From: Dolomedes plantarius
Lineage: Eukaryota > Arthropoda > Arachnida > Araneae > Dolomedidae
Length of the DNA: 64,000 nt
Reading direction: 5' to 3'
Assembly: GCA_907164885.2 (NCBI GenBank)
Contig: OU015498.1
Coordinates: 89,700,649 to 89,764,648 of the forward strand
The notes under the pieces were generated by a model. The model did not search any database and was not told the origin of the DNA. It was given only the letters and a program-made list of their open reading frames with translations. Numbering within the stretch: the stretch's first letter is position 1; each line of letters opens with the position of its first letter. Both the position numbers and the translations under genes were made by a program. Shown here one piece after another: positions 1 through 12,800 of this stretch.

Positions 1-60
1 ATATCATTTTAATGGTTTATGGTCTAAAAATGCTCACTTATATATGTATTCTTTTTCCGC

Positions 61-140
61 ATTTTCCCATGTGTTTGGCGTAGTATGTTCTCTTTGGACA
101 TTGCGCCATTAAATCCCAAACAACCAACCAACCAAACCGT
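61..140 (+). repeat. SINE 3' tail, 5'-truncated
   Basis: The stretch ends with a 'GCGCCATTAAATCCCAAACAA' type tail followed by a short (CCAA)n run at 119-136. This is the usual look of a tRNA-derived SINE tail in invertebrates. No promoter boxes are present, so the copy is truncated. The call rests on recognition of the tail pattern only. Confidence 0.35.
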
Positions 141-316
141 CCAATAGCTCAGCAAGGTTATCAGCCAAAATTATCGCTTTTTTTCAAATATATTCCTTGT
201 AACCCCACAGTATAAGTAAAACACAGGTACGACAAAGGGCTTGGATTAGAATGTTTTGGGCAAAACCAATTGAAATATTCAGCGATGTTCACCAGCAACT
301 CAACCAATAGGGAGGG

Positions 317-492
317 TTGGTTTGTTTTGGTTGTGAGAGCTACGGTCAATTTTTTGCTACACGAGGTCTAATTAAACCTGGACCTATAGCTTAAAGCCTA
401 CTCCGAACGGTTGCAAACATCCATGCCAACAGTGGGACTAGAACTCGCGTACTGAAAGCCAGCGCCCTAGTCAGTCGGCCATCGTCTGGCCC
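317..492 (-). repeat. tRNA-derived SINE, family A
   Basis: Read on the minus strand, this has a tRNA-like head: an A-box region near 470-485 and a B-box-like GAGTTCTAGTCCC near 428-440. A body with a TGTTGGCATGGATGTTTG motif follows, then an 'ACCTCGTGTAGCAAAAA' segment and a CAACCAAAAC-type tail. Related copies lie at 4860-5046, 18765-19140 (split) and 60147-60222, which defines a dispersed family. Confidence 0.7.
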
Positions 493-770
493 AATGGTGA
501 GGGAGAGCTAAAAGATTGGTTAGGGTGACCTCCATGAGGCCTAAAATCGGTACAGAAAATGGCAGGTTCACGGTAAAAATTTTATCTACTGAAACCGCTG
601 TCTCTGGGATATTTGATATCTCAGATCTGTTTAGATTACTTTAAACAATTATACTTGTAATTTAGGAATTTGTCACCTTTTTTCATTTTAATGCATATTT
701 TTTTTTTATACCTGAATAGTTAGTTATATAATGATTAGCAATTTCTTACATATTCCATTTTTAATTTCAG

Positions 771-821
771 ATCGACGAGTTCTACTGTTTGCTATGCCTC
801 AAAGCTTGTACTAAAAGCTCA
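771..821 (+). CDS. mwh: mwh exon (first visible; 17 codons)
   Basis: This 51-nt exon follows a pyrimidine-rich acceptor ending in TTTCAG and is followed by the strong donor GTAAGT at 822. It reads IDEFYCLLCLKACTKSS in phase 0. The helix-like sequence resembles the start of the FH3 armadillo region, where formins have a run such as LKALMNT. The preceding exon must lie left of position 1, because I see no coding candidate in 1-770. The next intron is 1158 bp. Confidence 0.65.
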
Positions 822-3800
822 GTAAGTACAGATGTATCGACCATCACACTAACTGCCACGAACCTTAAATGACATTAAACGAAAAATTTATTTTTACACC
901 AACAGTTCTTAAATGTTAAATAACCTGACAAAATTTGAAACTTGTATATGAGTTAACTACACTATTTCTAAATATAAAATGATGAATCTTCTTTTTATTT
1001 TGTCGAAACATTGTAATTTATCATCAAAGACAGTAATCAAGCTAGGACATTACTACCGTTTAAAGTGCCTGATTGAAATGAGATGTTTTGTAACATTTTG
1101 TGTATTTTTGAATCATAAAATCGAAATTTTAACTAGGCATACGGGAAGCTGTAGAACATGGCCACTTTTACTTATTGAGTCAGCTATAAATTGAGTATTT
1201 TTGTAAGTTACTTACTTTTAGCTGCCTGGCATACCTGCACACCGTGCTATTTTTCTGGAGAAAAAAAAAACTTGTCTCACCTCGCTTTGTTTAAAAATAC
1301 TCGGTGAACAGTGAGCTGCCTAATCCATTTAAACAACGCAAAATGTTTTCCCATGGACATGTATAAATACAAATGTATCTTTCAGACCAATTAATTTACT
1401 GGAAAAATATGCCATGCTCGAAGGAAAAATAAACGAAGTATACAGCATAATATGTACACTAACTAACCAGTGGCTCAACATTCCATTGTGGACTAAGGCT
1501 GTGGTGCCGCTTTCTTGACCGTGGGCTTGGGTAGCCATACACCATATGTGTCGGGCAGGTGGTCAGCCTATCGCGGGAACCCCAGAGTTAGTTCTCAAGC
1601 ACGCTTGGTCCTCATTTTATCGACCCACTCAAGGGATGAAAAGCTGAGTCGACCTTGCCCAGTCGCAGGGTCGAACCCTGGACCTGTGGTGTGGCAGCTT
1701 GAAGCTTTTTTCTAAATATGTACACTACCTGGCACGAAACTCGATACAATGAGAAGTCATTTCAATTTCAGAAAGTACGTAATTCATTAAATCCAGAAAA
1801 CTTACCAGAATTATTTTACTTAGCTACAAATCAAATTTTTAATGTTTGAAAGATGCTAAACTAATGTGCAGATTATAAGCTATCGGCTATACGCAAGTTG
1901 AACCATATTTAATCTAAATTCCTTGCTTTAAGTAAGCTAATATTTCAAAAATGGACTTAAATCTAATATTTTCTTACAGGCAGCTATCAGCAAAATATCG
2001 GAACACAAGAGTGGTCTCTCCACTATTGCTTCCTGTATTACGAGCTCTCACATGAAATCAAGAATTGTTGCGATAGAGGTATGTATTAACTCAAAAAAAA
2101 ATCTTAGCTTTGTTTTCATCTATATCTTTTTTTACCATTAAAGAAGAAAACGGATCAAAGTTAATACGCTTTCTAAAGATAATATTTAAAAATACGCAAA
2201 CTTTCTGAAATTATCCCCTGTACGTATTGACTCAGAAGTGCGAAAGCATCTGTCCTTGTTTACATTGTTGGAAGGAGACTAAATATTTGAAAGCTGAGAT
2301 AGAAAGTTCAGTTTTTTTTTATGGTTAATAAGCTTCTAAAGAGAATATTTAAAAATTGGCAAAAAATTCTGAAATTATCCCCAATATGAAGCGACTGAGA
2401 TGTGCGAAAGCCATTTCCTTGTTTATATTGTTGTAAGGAGACTAAATATTTGAAAACCGAGATAAAAAGTTGAGTTTTTTAGAGTTAAACTAGCTGAAAA
2501 CCCGTACTTCGCTACGGAGTACATTCAAATTAAATACAACGGTCAATGTATGCAATTCATGCCAAATATAAATATATATATATAATATCCAATCGTCTGC
2601 TGCATTAGAAAGAGAAAAAAATATTTTTTTGTCTATTTAGTTGTTACGCACGTGACGATAAATTTATTGAAAGTACCAGAAAAGGAAATCACGTGATCAG
2701 CATTTAATAAATTAAATTCTAAAAATTAATCTTTAAAAATTCACCAAAAATCGGGAAATGGAGGTAAAAATTCGAAAAAAATTTCATTTTGAAGGAATTT
2801 TTATGATCTTCCTCGTGATATAAATTTTATAACCCTCAATGTATTATTTTAAATGCAAACGTAAAAAAAGTTTAAAAAACAGCTTAAAAATTTAATTAAA
2901 AAAAATCTAAGAAGAATTTTTGAAAAATCTTTCTTAATGCACCCATACACTATTCGAAGAATCGCCATGCAAAATTTCAGCCCTTTAGGTCCAGCGGTTT
3001 GGTCTGTGCGTTGTATGTCAGTCAGTCAGTTAGTCAGTGAATGAATGAGTCAGTTACGGAACTGTTTTATATATATAGATGAGAAAAATAATGATTGCTC
3101 TTGAAATTATCTATACATTTATTTAATCAGCATACGACCCAATTTTAATGCATCCATTCGTGTGTATTTATGCGTTTGAAATGGACACACACACAGACAA
3201 AGAGACAGAGAGAGAACGAATGAATGAATTTGGTAAAAGCATTACAGCCATAAGGAGAAACCATCCATTTGAAACGGGGAAAACAATAAGAAAATATGCG
3301 CATATATATCTTAAATGATGTCAGTTTTACAAACAAGGTTTGAAATTTACTTTTGCAAGGAAAAAAAATAGACAGTCAATTTGATTGGATTTAAAATGTA
3401 AGTCTCAGTTTAATATCTGTATTCGGGTTTTGTTTTATATATAGTTATATTCAAGTTTTTATTTTAATTTGTTTTTTACACATAAATTTTATTTAAAATC
3501 GATTCACTCTTCAATAAAACCGTTTTGATGTTTCTCAAACATTTTTCATAAAGGTGTGTTGCTAAAACTAAACCCATTTTTATTCCAGCTTCTGACTATT
3601 GTTTCCCGGAATCCAGAATACGGTAACAGCCGCGTTCTAGAAGCTATGACTACAATACGAATTCTGTTCGGGGAATCGGTTCGCTTTAAATTCTTGGTGT
3701 CTGTCCTGAATAGCAACTTGTCAACTGCTTCCGGATTAGAGGTGGGTGAACTCAATATTTCATTACACTCATTTCAACTGTTATTCCATTGCTTTTTTTT

Positions 3801-6800
3801 TAGAGTAAGGCCGTCTGCACACGGAGCAACTCAAAAGAAACTGATAACTGACTCAACTCACAAACCAGTCCGTGATGAGTCGCAACCTATGTAATTGAAT
3901 GGAGCCACGCACACGGCGCAACTGGTTGCAAACCCGTCCGACGGGTTTGCAACCAGTTGCGCCGTGTGCGTGGCTCCATTCAATTACATAGGTTGCGACT
4001 CATCACGGACTGGTTTGTGAGTTGAGTCAGTTATCAGTTTCTTTTGAGTTGCTCCGTGTGCAGACGGGCTTAGTCTTCTTGTTCGGCGTGCAATTAGGAT
4101 AAAAGTTCACTAGTGAAGACAATACTACAGATAACTTTAAAGGAATTTGGAATCCCCCCCTCACACTTCAATGTAAGTCTAGTTATAGCAGCTGTGACAA
4201 GACAAGAAATTATTCATACACCTATTCGAATTATTTTTCATCCCAAGTACCATAAGATTTTATTATTTATCCTTGTTGCTTATGCCCCCTGGTTGGAGGT
4301 TCCATTCACCAGGTCCTAATAGGCAATTGGGCTGAAAGGGGCGGTTCCTGTTTTGAATTAGCACCACAAGGGTCTGAGTCCGACTTGGGTAAATGACCGG
4401 TCCCGTAATTTTGAACCGAGTCAAGTGACGAGACCCGAACACTTGACCCCGCACTTCCAGAGGTAAATTTGAGAACCCGGGGGACATTGCAACCACGACC
4501 TATTTTATGTGCCCCGGCCACCATTAGGAAATATGGCGGTAGATTTGCAGCGACGAGCATCGAACCAGGGACGTTCAGATCACTGGCCCACTGCTCTTGC
4601 CAACTGGCCCACCGCGCTCGCATATTTCTTCTTGAATGTACCTATAATGTCTTCAAATATTTCTGAACAACCTTCATACTTATTGGATAAATAACTAATG
4701 GTTATATTATTCGTTGTATTCGTGTATAATTCGTTGCTCCAAAACATTGTTATCCGAGAATGGGGATAAAATTAATTTGTAACTTTATTATTGTTAGAAC
4801 CTCGTGAGTATTTATAAATATTGGATTTGTTCAACATAAAAATATAATTTTTAGTCTGGTTTGGTTCAGAGCGCTGTGGCCTTTTTTTAGGGGGGGGGGG
4901 GGGTTACACGAGGGGATAATTAGACCGGGACCTACTGCTGAAAGCAGATTCCGAACGGCTACAAACATCCGTGCCAACAGTGGGACTCGATCCCACAGAC
5001 TCTGATACCAAATGCCAGCACCCTAGACATTCGACCATCGCCCGGCAATAATTTTTAAAAACTCCTGTTGAGTTGAATTCATCATTCATCGCTTTGTTTT
5101 ACCATTTTATATCATCAAGCATTTACTGCTAACTTTAGAGTGCTGTATATCTGCCATTTGTCATCGTAGTCGTACAAATTCAGTGTATGTTTGCCTACGA
5201 TGCTAAATGGTAAAAATGACACACATCAGCTTCAATTTTCTAAAAATAGAGTATCCCTGTTATGAACTGACGCATAACAAAACAAATTTTCTTGAAAGGC
5301 AAGAGGTCATAGAGTAATAGGAAATTTTAAGGCTGAAGTTCTAACTGGCTAAAATTTGAAAATTTTTATGGTTACCACTAATTTTCTGCGTACCCGTAAA
5401 GATGCCTGTATGCATTATTTTGATTTTCTATTTGTTTTATGTAAAATCAAATGAAGGCAAAAAGATGCCTTTTAGATGATGTTTCATAAAAGAAATACAA
5501 ATTTCGAGAGATTACCATATTTGACGAGCAGTTAAGGGGATAAAAATGAAACGACAGCCAGCGAAAACTACAATATTTTTTTTAAATTGAATGCCTTATT
5601 TGAATTGTGGTCTAACTCCATTCTGAGATCTATTCTATCGACTACTCTATTCTAACTCCATTTTGAGATACAGAGCCTTAAAGTCTAAGGAGTGCCAAGA
5701 AATGACTGCTGAAGTCTGATTTGTAATGCTCTCTGTTGGCAGCAGAAATAATCTGGAGGTGTACCAGTTTAAAAATAAGATAGAAATGACTTGCATGAAC
5801 ATGAAAGTGAGGCTAACTCCATTTTTTTAAAAGTGGACTTGAACCACTATTCAAATAAGGCCTTCAATTATAATGTTCCCATCATTAAATATAATCGAAA
5901 AGGATTAGGAACTCTAAATTAAGTCACCACATAGGAATTATATTTGCATTAAGATGGTGCTGTCTCGGTAATTTGGCTGAACGCCGAGGGAAAATAATAG
6001 ATAATGATTCTAGTATTTTTGAAAATAGCTTAGAGCTCAAAAATGTCATTAAAAACACTCTTTGTTGAGCTCAGACAAGTTGATTTCAAAATAAGGAAGC
6101 GTTATATCCAATTCTTGAATTAACAGAGTCTGACATATTTAACTAAATTTTCTGTAAACAGAACTTCATATAAATGCAGTAATTCTGTATGGTCAAAGAA
6201 TAATAAGCAAGCCGAAATTGGATGGTCTAGTTTTTATTTGAAACTCACCAAGCGTTTGAAATCTAGATTAGAAATTTTTATCGATTTAGCCAGACATAAA
6301 TTACTCAGAACGCGGGTTCTGAATTGATTTGAAATATTTAAGAAGCGCAGTTAGTCTTCATACGAGTGTTAAAATTTGAATTTCAGTGACCACATCTTTC
6401 AGTGGGGAGTAGTAACATGATCCCAAAGTTTCTCGTTCGTTCCAAACTTCATTACCTAGAATGTGGAAACGGCTTACACAATCGGTCATAAGTTTTGAGG
6501 CGTGCTATTATGGAATACGATAAAGGTGATCCCAACAAAGACATTCGCTTCTCCAACGAGGCTGCTTTATATTAAGCTGGAAATTTCTAGGGGTTATCTC
6601 ATAATGTAAACTTGGACTAACTTACTGCTTTTTCAATTTCAGTTTTACATATTTGCAGCATCTTCGGGCATAATTGACATTTTGTATATTTTGTACTGAA
6701 GCAGACACAAAAATAATCTAAAATTGACCTCTATCTATTAAAAATGTAAAATTTTAACTATATTATATATCATTAAAACAAGATTTAAAGTATAATGAAA

Positions 6801-9800
6801 TACACACAGGTTTTCAATTCTCGTTGAAAAAGTCTGTATTGAATTTTTTTGTTAACGACTCATGATGATATTCTTTCAATCCATTACTATTTTATTTGCA
6901 ATTTTTTAGCTCATAAAACCCGGATAATCCACTAAACGTATAATTCATCAATGATAGAAAATTCATTGCACATTCATCAAGGGGGAAGTGTACTGAAAGA
7001 TATAGTTTATTAATTCTGTTTCTAAAAAGTCTCTAGTAGACACAGAAAAGTTAGCCAATTGTTCTTTTAAAACACAACACGCGTATGTTATATGAAGACA
7101 AGCATTAGATACAGTAAATCTGACCTAAAGTGTTGCAGTGTACTAACTAAACACCACGAAGATATCTAAAAGGAATACACAAGGCAACTTTCAATTGTGC
7201 CTATTGTCTATTTATGAAGACATCGAGAGATACAAGGGTATCTGCATGCATTTTGTGAGGAAGTTTGAAAAGTAAAATTCACCTTCCAAGGTGAATTTTG
7301 AATGGTCTTCCAAAGGAAAATAAATTGTCAAAACAATGCTAGTATAATATTTGAAAAAATTCTACAATTTATATACTTTGAATCTTTATCGTAGATGTGT
7401 TGTTCAGATGGTGAAATCCTGGCATTTTCCCTCATGGGGGAAAATTGGATAGGTCATTTGGGCTGTATTAATTGCAATCCATGGCTTAACCGTTACCGTG
7501 TTTGTCCCCTCATAGGGAGCAATGCTGGCTCACCTAAATGTTGCTCCTATAATAAAGTAGCCAACAAGAGTGCGGTGAATTAAAAGAAGCGAATGTCTCC
7601 CGACAAGTGCCTCCGCATTAGAAAAGAAAAATTTCAATCCACAGAAAATCGATAGCACATTCATGACGGGGATGGTGGATTGATAAAGTTTATCAATGCT
7701 GTTTCCTAAAAAATTCTAGCAGACATACAAAAATTATCATACGTTTTAAGGAACTTAACTCTTTTTTAAAACACATCATTTGCGTGCTTTATGAAGAAAA
7801 CTATTAGATATGGAACACTGAACTCAAGCTTTTTGATACTCTTAACTAAAAATTACAAAAGAAAGATGAGGGGACTACATAGGGAAACATCAGTTAATTT
7901 TTGTTGTTGTCCGTCATGAAGACATAGAGCGTTACGAATGTATATTTCTCATGTTTGGGCGAATGATCTTACGAAAAGCTTAAATTACATCTATGCAATA
8001 TTTTCCCCCAAAACCTACTTTATTTTTAATTTGAATCGTTATCCTGGATTTTGTGTTCTTTAGACGATGAAATCCTGGCCATTTGCACTAATGTGTTAAC
8101 GTCCCAAAAGGGCATTAGATGGATAACTTAGGCTGTATTAATTCAAATCCCATGCAATCAGTCAATGTTCCATTGCAAAGATGAACCGATAGCCCTGTTT
8201 CTTCTTTTACAATTCATAAGCGTTAATACCCTTGTTAGCTTTCAGCAGATTAAAAAAAAGTTCAACAACCTCAGTCCTATACGCCTGCAAACCGTATGTA
8301 AATTTTAGCACCTATTATCCAAAATTACCTCAATCGCATCTCCAAAATCAAGCGCTGTGAACAATCGCAGTCCCCGAAGATGATTAAAAGCGCATAATTT
8401 GCCGATAGAATCTTAAAGGAATACGTTTATAAAAGGAAAAGGAAAGTCCCACGCGCGAGAGTGACACAATGCGAAAAATCCACTATTTATAAATACTTAT
8501 AAAAACACAAAACCCTGGCCATTTCGCAGATCGATATACGATATCAGTTACAGTCTACCCTGGAGTCGATAAACCGTCATAACGTCGTTTGCACCCAAGT
8601 TTAACATTACTTTTTATAACAATGGATACCGATTCGATATCTAATCAACTAAGATTGCGATTCAAAAAGCGTTCTCATGGCTTCTATTATTTTTTTAAAT
8701 CGACAGATGGCGCAGTCACGGTCCGATGGGTTTTTCCAATAGTTATTAGGATGCGGGAACTATACCTCCGAGAGGAGAATTTTCCTGGAATGTTTTATTG
8801 TCACCCACATGGAGATTCAGAATCGAGTGAAATATTTATTTTTCATATACGTGATAAAATAAGAGAGAGAAGACGAATTATCGTATCAGCTGAGATGCTT
8901 TGAGAAAGTTTTCCGAAAAGATGAAATGTATTCTCCTAAAAATACGGTACTCTCCCTTGCCAAGTGATAAAAGAATAAAAGACCGGGATTTAAGAAGAAA
9001 AAAATACAAATACATAAGTTGGTTCAACGTTGACTGAGGGTGGGGGTATTTTAGACCTCTTAAAGTATTCATTGTACGGGTAGAGATGGGGATTTGGGTT
9101 CATGTACAGAGGGTAGATGATCCCTGAAGGCTGCTCTGTACTAACCCTGTTGGATTCGCTCACCTCAATGTTAACCTATGGAGAAAATGTGTCCAAAGAT
9201 TGCCGACTTGGATTGAAATTTTTTTCAAAATTGTACTCCGTAATAGAGAAAGAAATTTTACACATTGGGGCATTTTTCGTTTTTTTTCAAAAAATCATAT
9301 TTTAAAATTTAAATTATTTGTGGTAAAAATCTGGTATAGTGTATTCAAAATACTCATTAATTCCTTTGGTGGACGAAATTTAAAATGAATCCTGTTGCAA
9401 AGTGCAGAAAAGTTCAGACTATCTGAAAATACCATTTTTAATGGATTATCAGCATTTATGTAGTTGTGAATAGTAGACGTGTGAATAGTAGTGTAAAGTT
9501 TCTCCATAGGTTAACATTGAGGTGAGCGAATCCAATAGGGTTGGTACACAGAAGCCTTAATCCCAAAGGGCTGGATTTTTGACCACTCAATTATTCCCAG
9601 AACGAACCAAATGTGCGATAGTATATTTAATTGGGGGGGGGGATAGAAAATAGAATGGGTTTAAGAATGTGTAAATTAAAATGTGAGATAGGCGAATAAT
9701 TTATTGCAGAAGTATTAAATCTTATAGATTACGTTTTAGGAACTAAGGTTCACCATGTGTATATAATATCCATTAATTTCGCTTGAAAATTTAGTTGCAC

Positions 9801-12800
9801 AGTGATATTTACTAACACTAAAGGGAGAAAGTAAATAGAAACCTCATAAGACTTCTGTTCAGTAAGCTACACATGCTACTTGCATTTTGACATCTTCAAG
9901 CACTCTAAATTTTGTGCCACAACTTGTGATACACGATAGTTTTTTCGATATGGGAAGGAGGACTGCACTTTGTTAGTCACTAGTAAAACAATTTAAAGAA
10001 CTTCCGCAAGTGGGGTTCCTTAACCCTTAGCGATCTTTTCCTTCGAATCTTTTAAAAAAATTAATAATTTTTTTAATATAGTAATTATTTAAGTGTATAT
10101 TTAATATTTGGTAATTTTTATAATAGCTGAATTTTTACGCACTCAGTGACATTCTAAACTTATGAGAGAAAAATTTGCTAGTACATTCATTCTGTAATAA
10201 AGTTTCGTCTTAAACGTAGATTAATATAGAATTACAAAATTTCAACACATCAAAACACATTAACTAAATATTACTGGGAAAAAATATTGAAAACTTTCGA
10301 TGGGGAATTTACGAAAAAAAAACTGCCTGAAAGTGGGATAAATGAAACATACAGTTTTAACCCTCGCCTATCTAGCTACTTTTTGCGAGAATTAATCCAA
10401 CATGGTGAACAAGAAAGGCAAAGGATCCTTTGATTTTGTCTCGAATCAACGCCACAATCTCATACATGAAGAAGAATAATAATGTATTTTTTTAATAAAA
10501 AAATGGTCCATCTGTTACAATTTCCCCCAAAATTGAAGCTATAATGCAAGGCTATCTAATAGGTATATATAACCTTTCTATATAGAATATTTTTAAGGAA
10601 TAATTATGGCCTTTACAGTAAGGTTGAAAGCTTTACATCAATAATCAAACGTATATTTGGTGACAGTGACATTCATAAACTGCTAAGTTTTAATTTAAGA
10701 AAAATAACGATTTTATCACAATTACAATATTTTCGAAACTGTAATCTAAAATCTTAAACACTTCATGAAGTATTACAACAAAGAAAAATCGAATAAGTTT
10801 TTATGATAAAAATATTTTCCTATGTAAAATCGTTTATCGTAATATGAATGATGCAAAAATAAAGAAAATCATTGAAATTTTCCGAAACGTCTGTATAAAA
10901 AAAGGGGGGGGGGGTCTATGAGACCTTAAAAGTGTAGAACTAAACTGCCTAGGTTAGTTCAGTACTTAATCAGTTCTAGGCCGACAGCCGATGAAACTTG
11001 TAATGAGACAAATACCCTATAGAAATCAATTGGAAGCATCATTAGGGCCTAAAACAAAACGTGCGAAGACATATGGTTATTGCATTTGAAAACTTTGGAG
11101 ACATATTTTCATGTATTTTGTCATCTTCACATTTATACATTTCATTCGACAGTATACGGGAATAAAAAACCTTTCCATCTTGTAATTTGGGTATTGAAGG
11201 AAGTAAACTCCATTATCTGAAAAAATATTTTTTCTTGGGGCTACTCCGGCACCAATTGCCTTTTTTTTTCATTTTTTAAACCGATTCTGTCTTAACCTCG
11301 AACTTTTCTACTAGTACTTTTATATGCTTTATTAATAAAAATGGGTTTGAAAAATTCCATTTTAATTATGTAAAGCTTGTTTCCCCTAATTAAATTTGTA
11401 TTAGGTTTAATAATTACAAAAAAAATATACAGCTAAATTTAGTGAGCCATGAAACAAATTTTTAAAAAATTCATCAATTTTTCAATCCACTCAAAGCTCC
11501 TTTTGAGAATGGGCACCCTTTTTACCTAAATCTTTCCTATTCCTCTTGGGGGAACTCTATTAAAAATTCGGCGCAATTCTTGTGTAATTGTTTATTTTAA
11601 ATATTCATAAGACATGTATAGCTGAAAAGCATAGCATACAGTACTACAATTAGGGAGGAAGCAGTCTAGATATCTTGCTCGACGATACAATGATGCCACT
11701 GTATGTGACGCTATATTTGTAGACATATACCTCGGACAGAAGTTGTTTACCATTGGCACAAACGTTTCGCATACAACTTGTCAATTTGTATACGTATTTG
11801 ATGCACGTACTTTGATCATGACCTGTCTAAAGGTTTTTAAAATGAAATTCCTCGCCTTGAAAATCAAACCTTTTTCTTAACTGGATTAGTATCTGAAGCA
11901 TAGCTGACAGTATTACTTTGGTCTTTTCGGAGTACTATAGAAATAGCAGAATGTGTTTTTTATATTTAAGTTACATTATAATTTTACTGTAAGTAAGCTA
12001 ATTAAAACTGATTATGCCATTTGTGATAGGTATCACCTGCGTACCTAAGAAGGCATGAACTTGGGTTTTGCCATTGTAGGTTTCGTCTTCATTAACAAAA
12101 GGCCAAAATTTACCCAAAATCTTTAGAAAAAGCATGAATTGTACAATAAAACTGCATGAAAGACAGCCTTATACGAGAGGTCACTTGTGGAAAGATAAGC
12201 ATATCCAACGTACCAAATTTCAACGTTCGTGGGCCTCTTGACCAATGAAATATTCTCTTTCATTGTGATCTTCTCATCATGGCACAACCAACATATCCAG
12301 TCCGTAATTTGATTTTAAGTAGTGGAGTTCCCTGGTCGATTGACTTTATCTCCAGTAAGCAAGTTATAAGTATCAAGGTACGTGTGCTCAGTAAAAAAAG
12401 TATTGAGTTAACAATGCATAACTATTAAAAATAAAATATTTTTAAATGTGAAATGATAATTTAACTATTAAAATTAAGTTTTAATGTGGAGAAAAATTTA
12501 ACAGAGAATATTAAATTAAGTTTAACAAGTAAAGAAAATTTAAAAAGAATGGCCTATAGCAGAAAACACAATATGTTAAATAAGAGAAGAAAATTCACGC
12601 AAAGTCGAGGAAGTAATGAAAAAAAAGGCCCTCTTCGGGGTCATACAACTTCGTATAGAGATAATTGTAGAGCTTCGAAAGGGAAGCTAAAAATAGCAAG
12701 AGGGGCCAAAATATCCACTGGAAGCGACAAAATTACAACTGTGGAATTTCTCTAAATTTTTCCTGGTAACCCAAAAATGTTAGTCAATCCAGCCCGAATC

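Noticed and set aside
4287..5046. tRNA-like A and B boxes (also at 317, 31285 and 60362) as tRNA genes
   Set aside because: No acceptor stem or full cloverleaf, and they continue into repeated SINE bodies.
8589..8903. 104-codon open frame
   Set aside because: No recognisable domain, strange composition, inside a host intron, and a diverged relative at 14105-14310 is not open. Treated as an old repeat.
12486..12755. 89-codon Lys/Arg-rich frame
   Set aside because: Low complexity, no domain, intronic, no sign of splicing or conservation.
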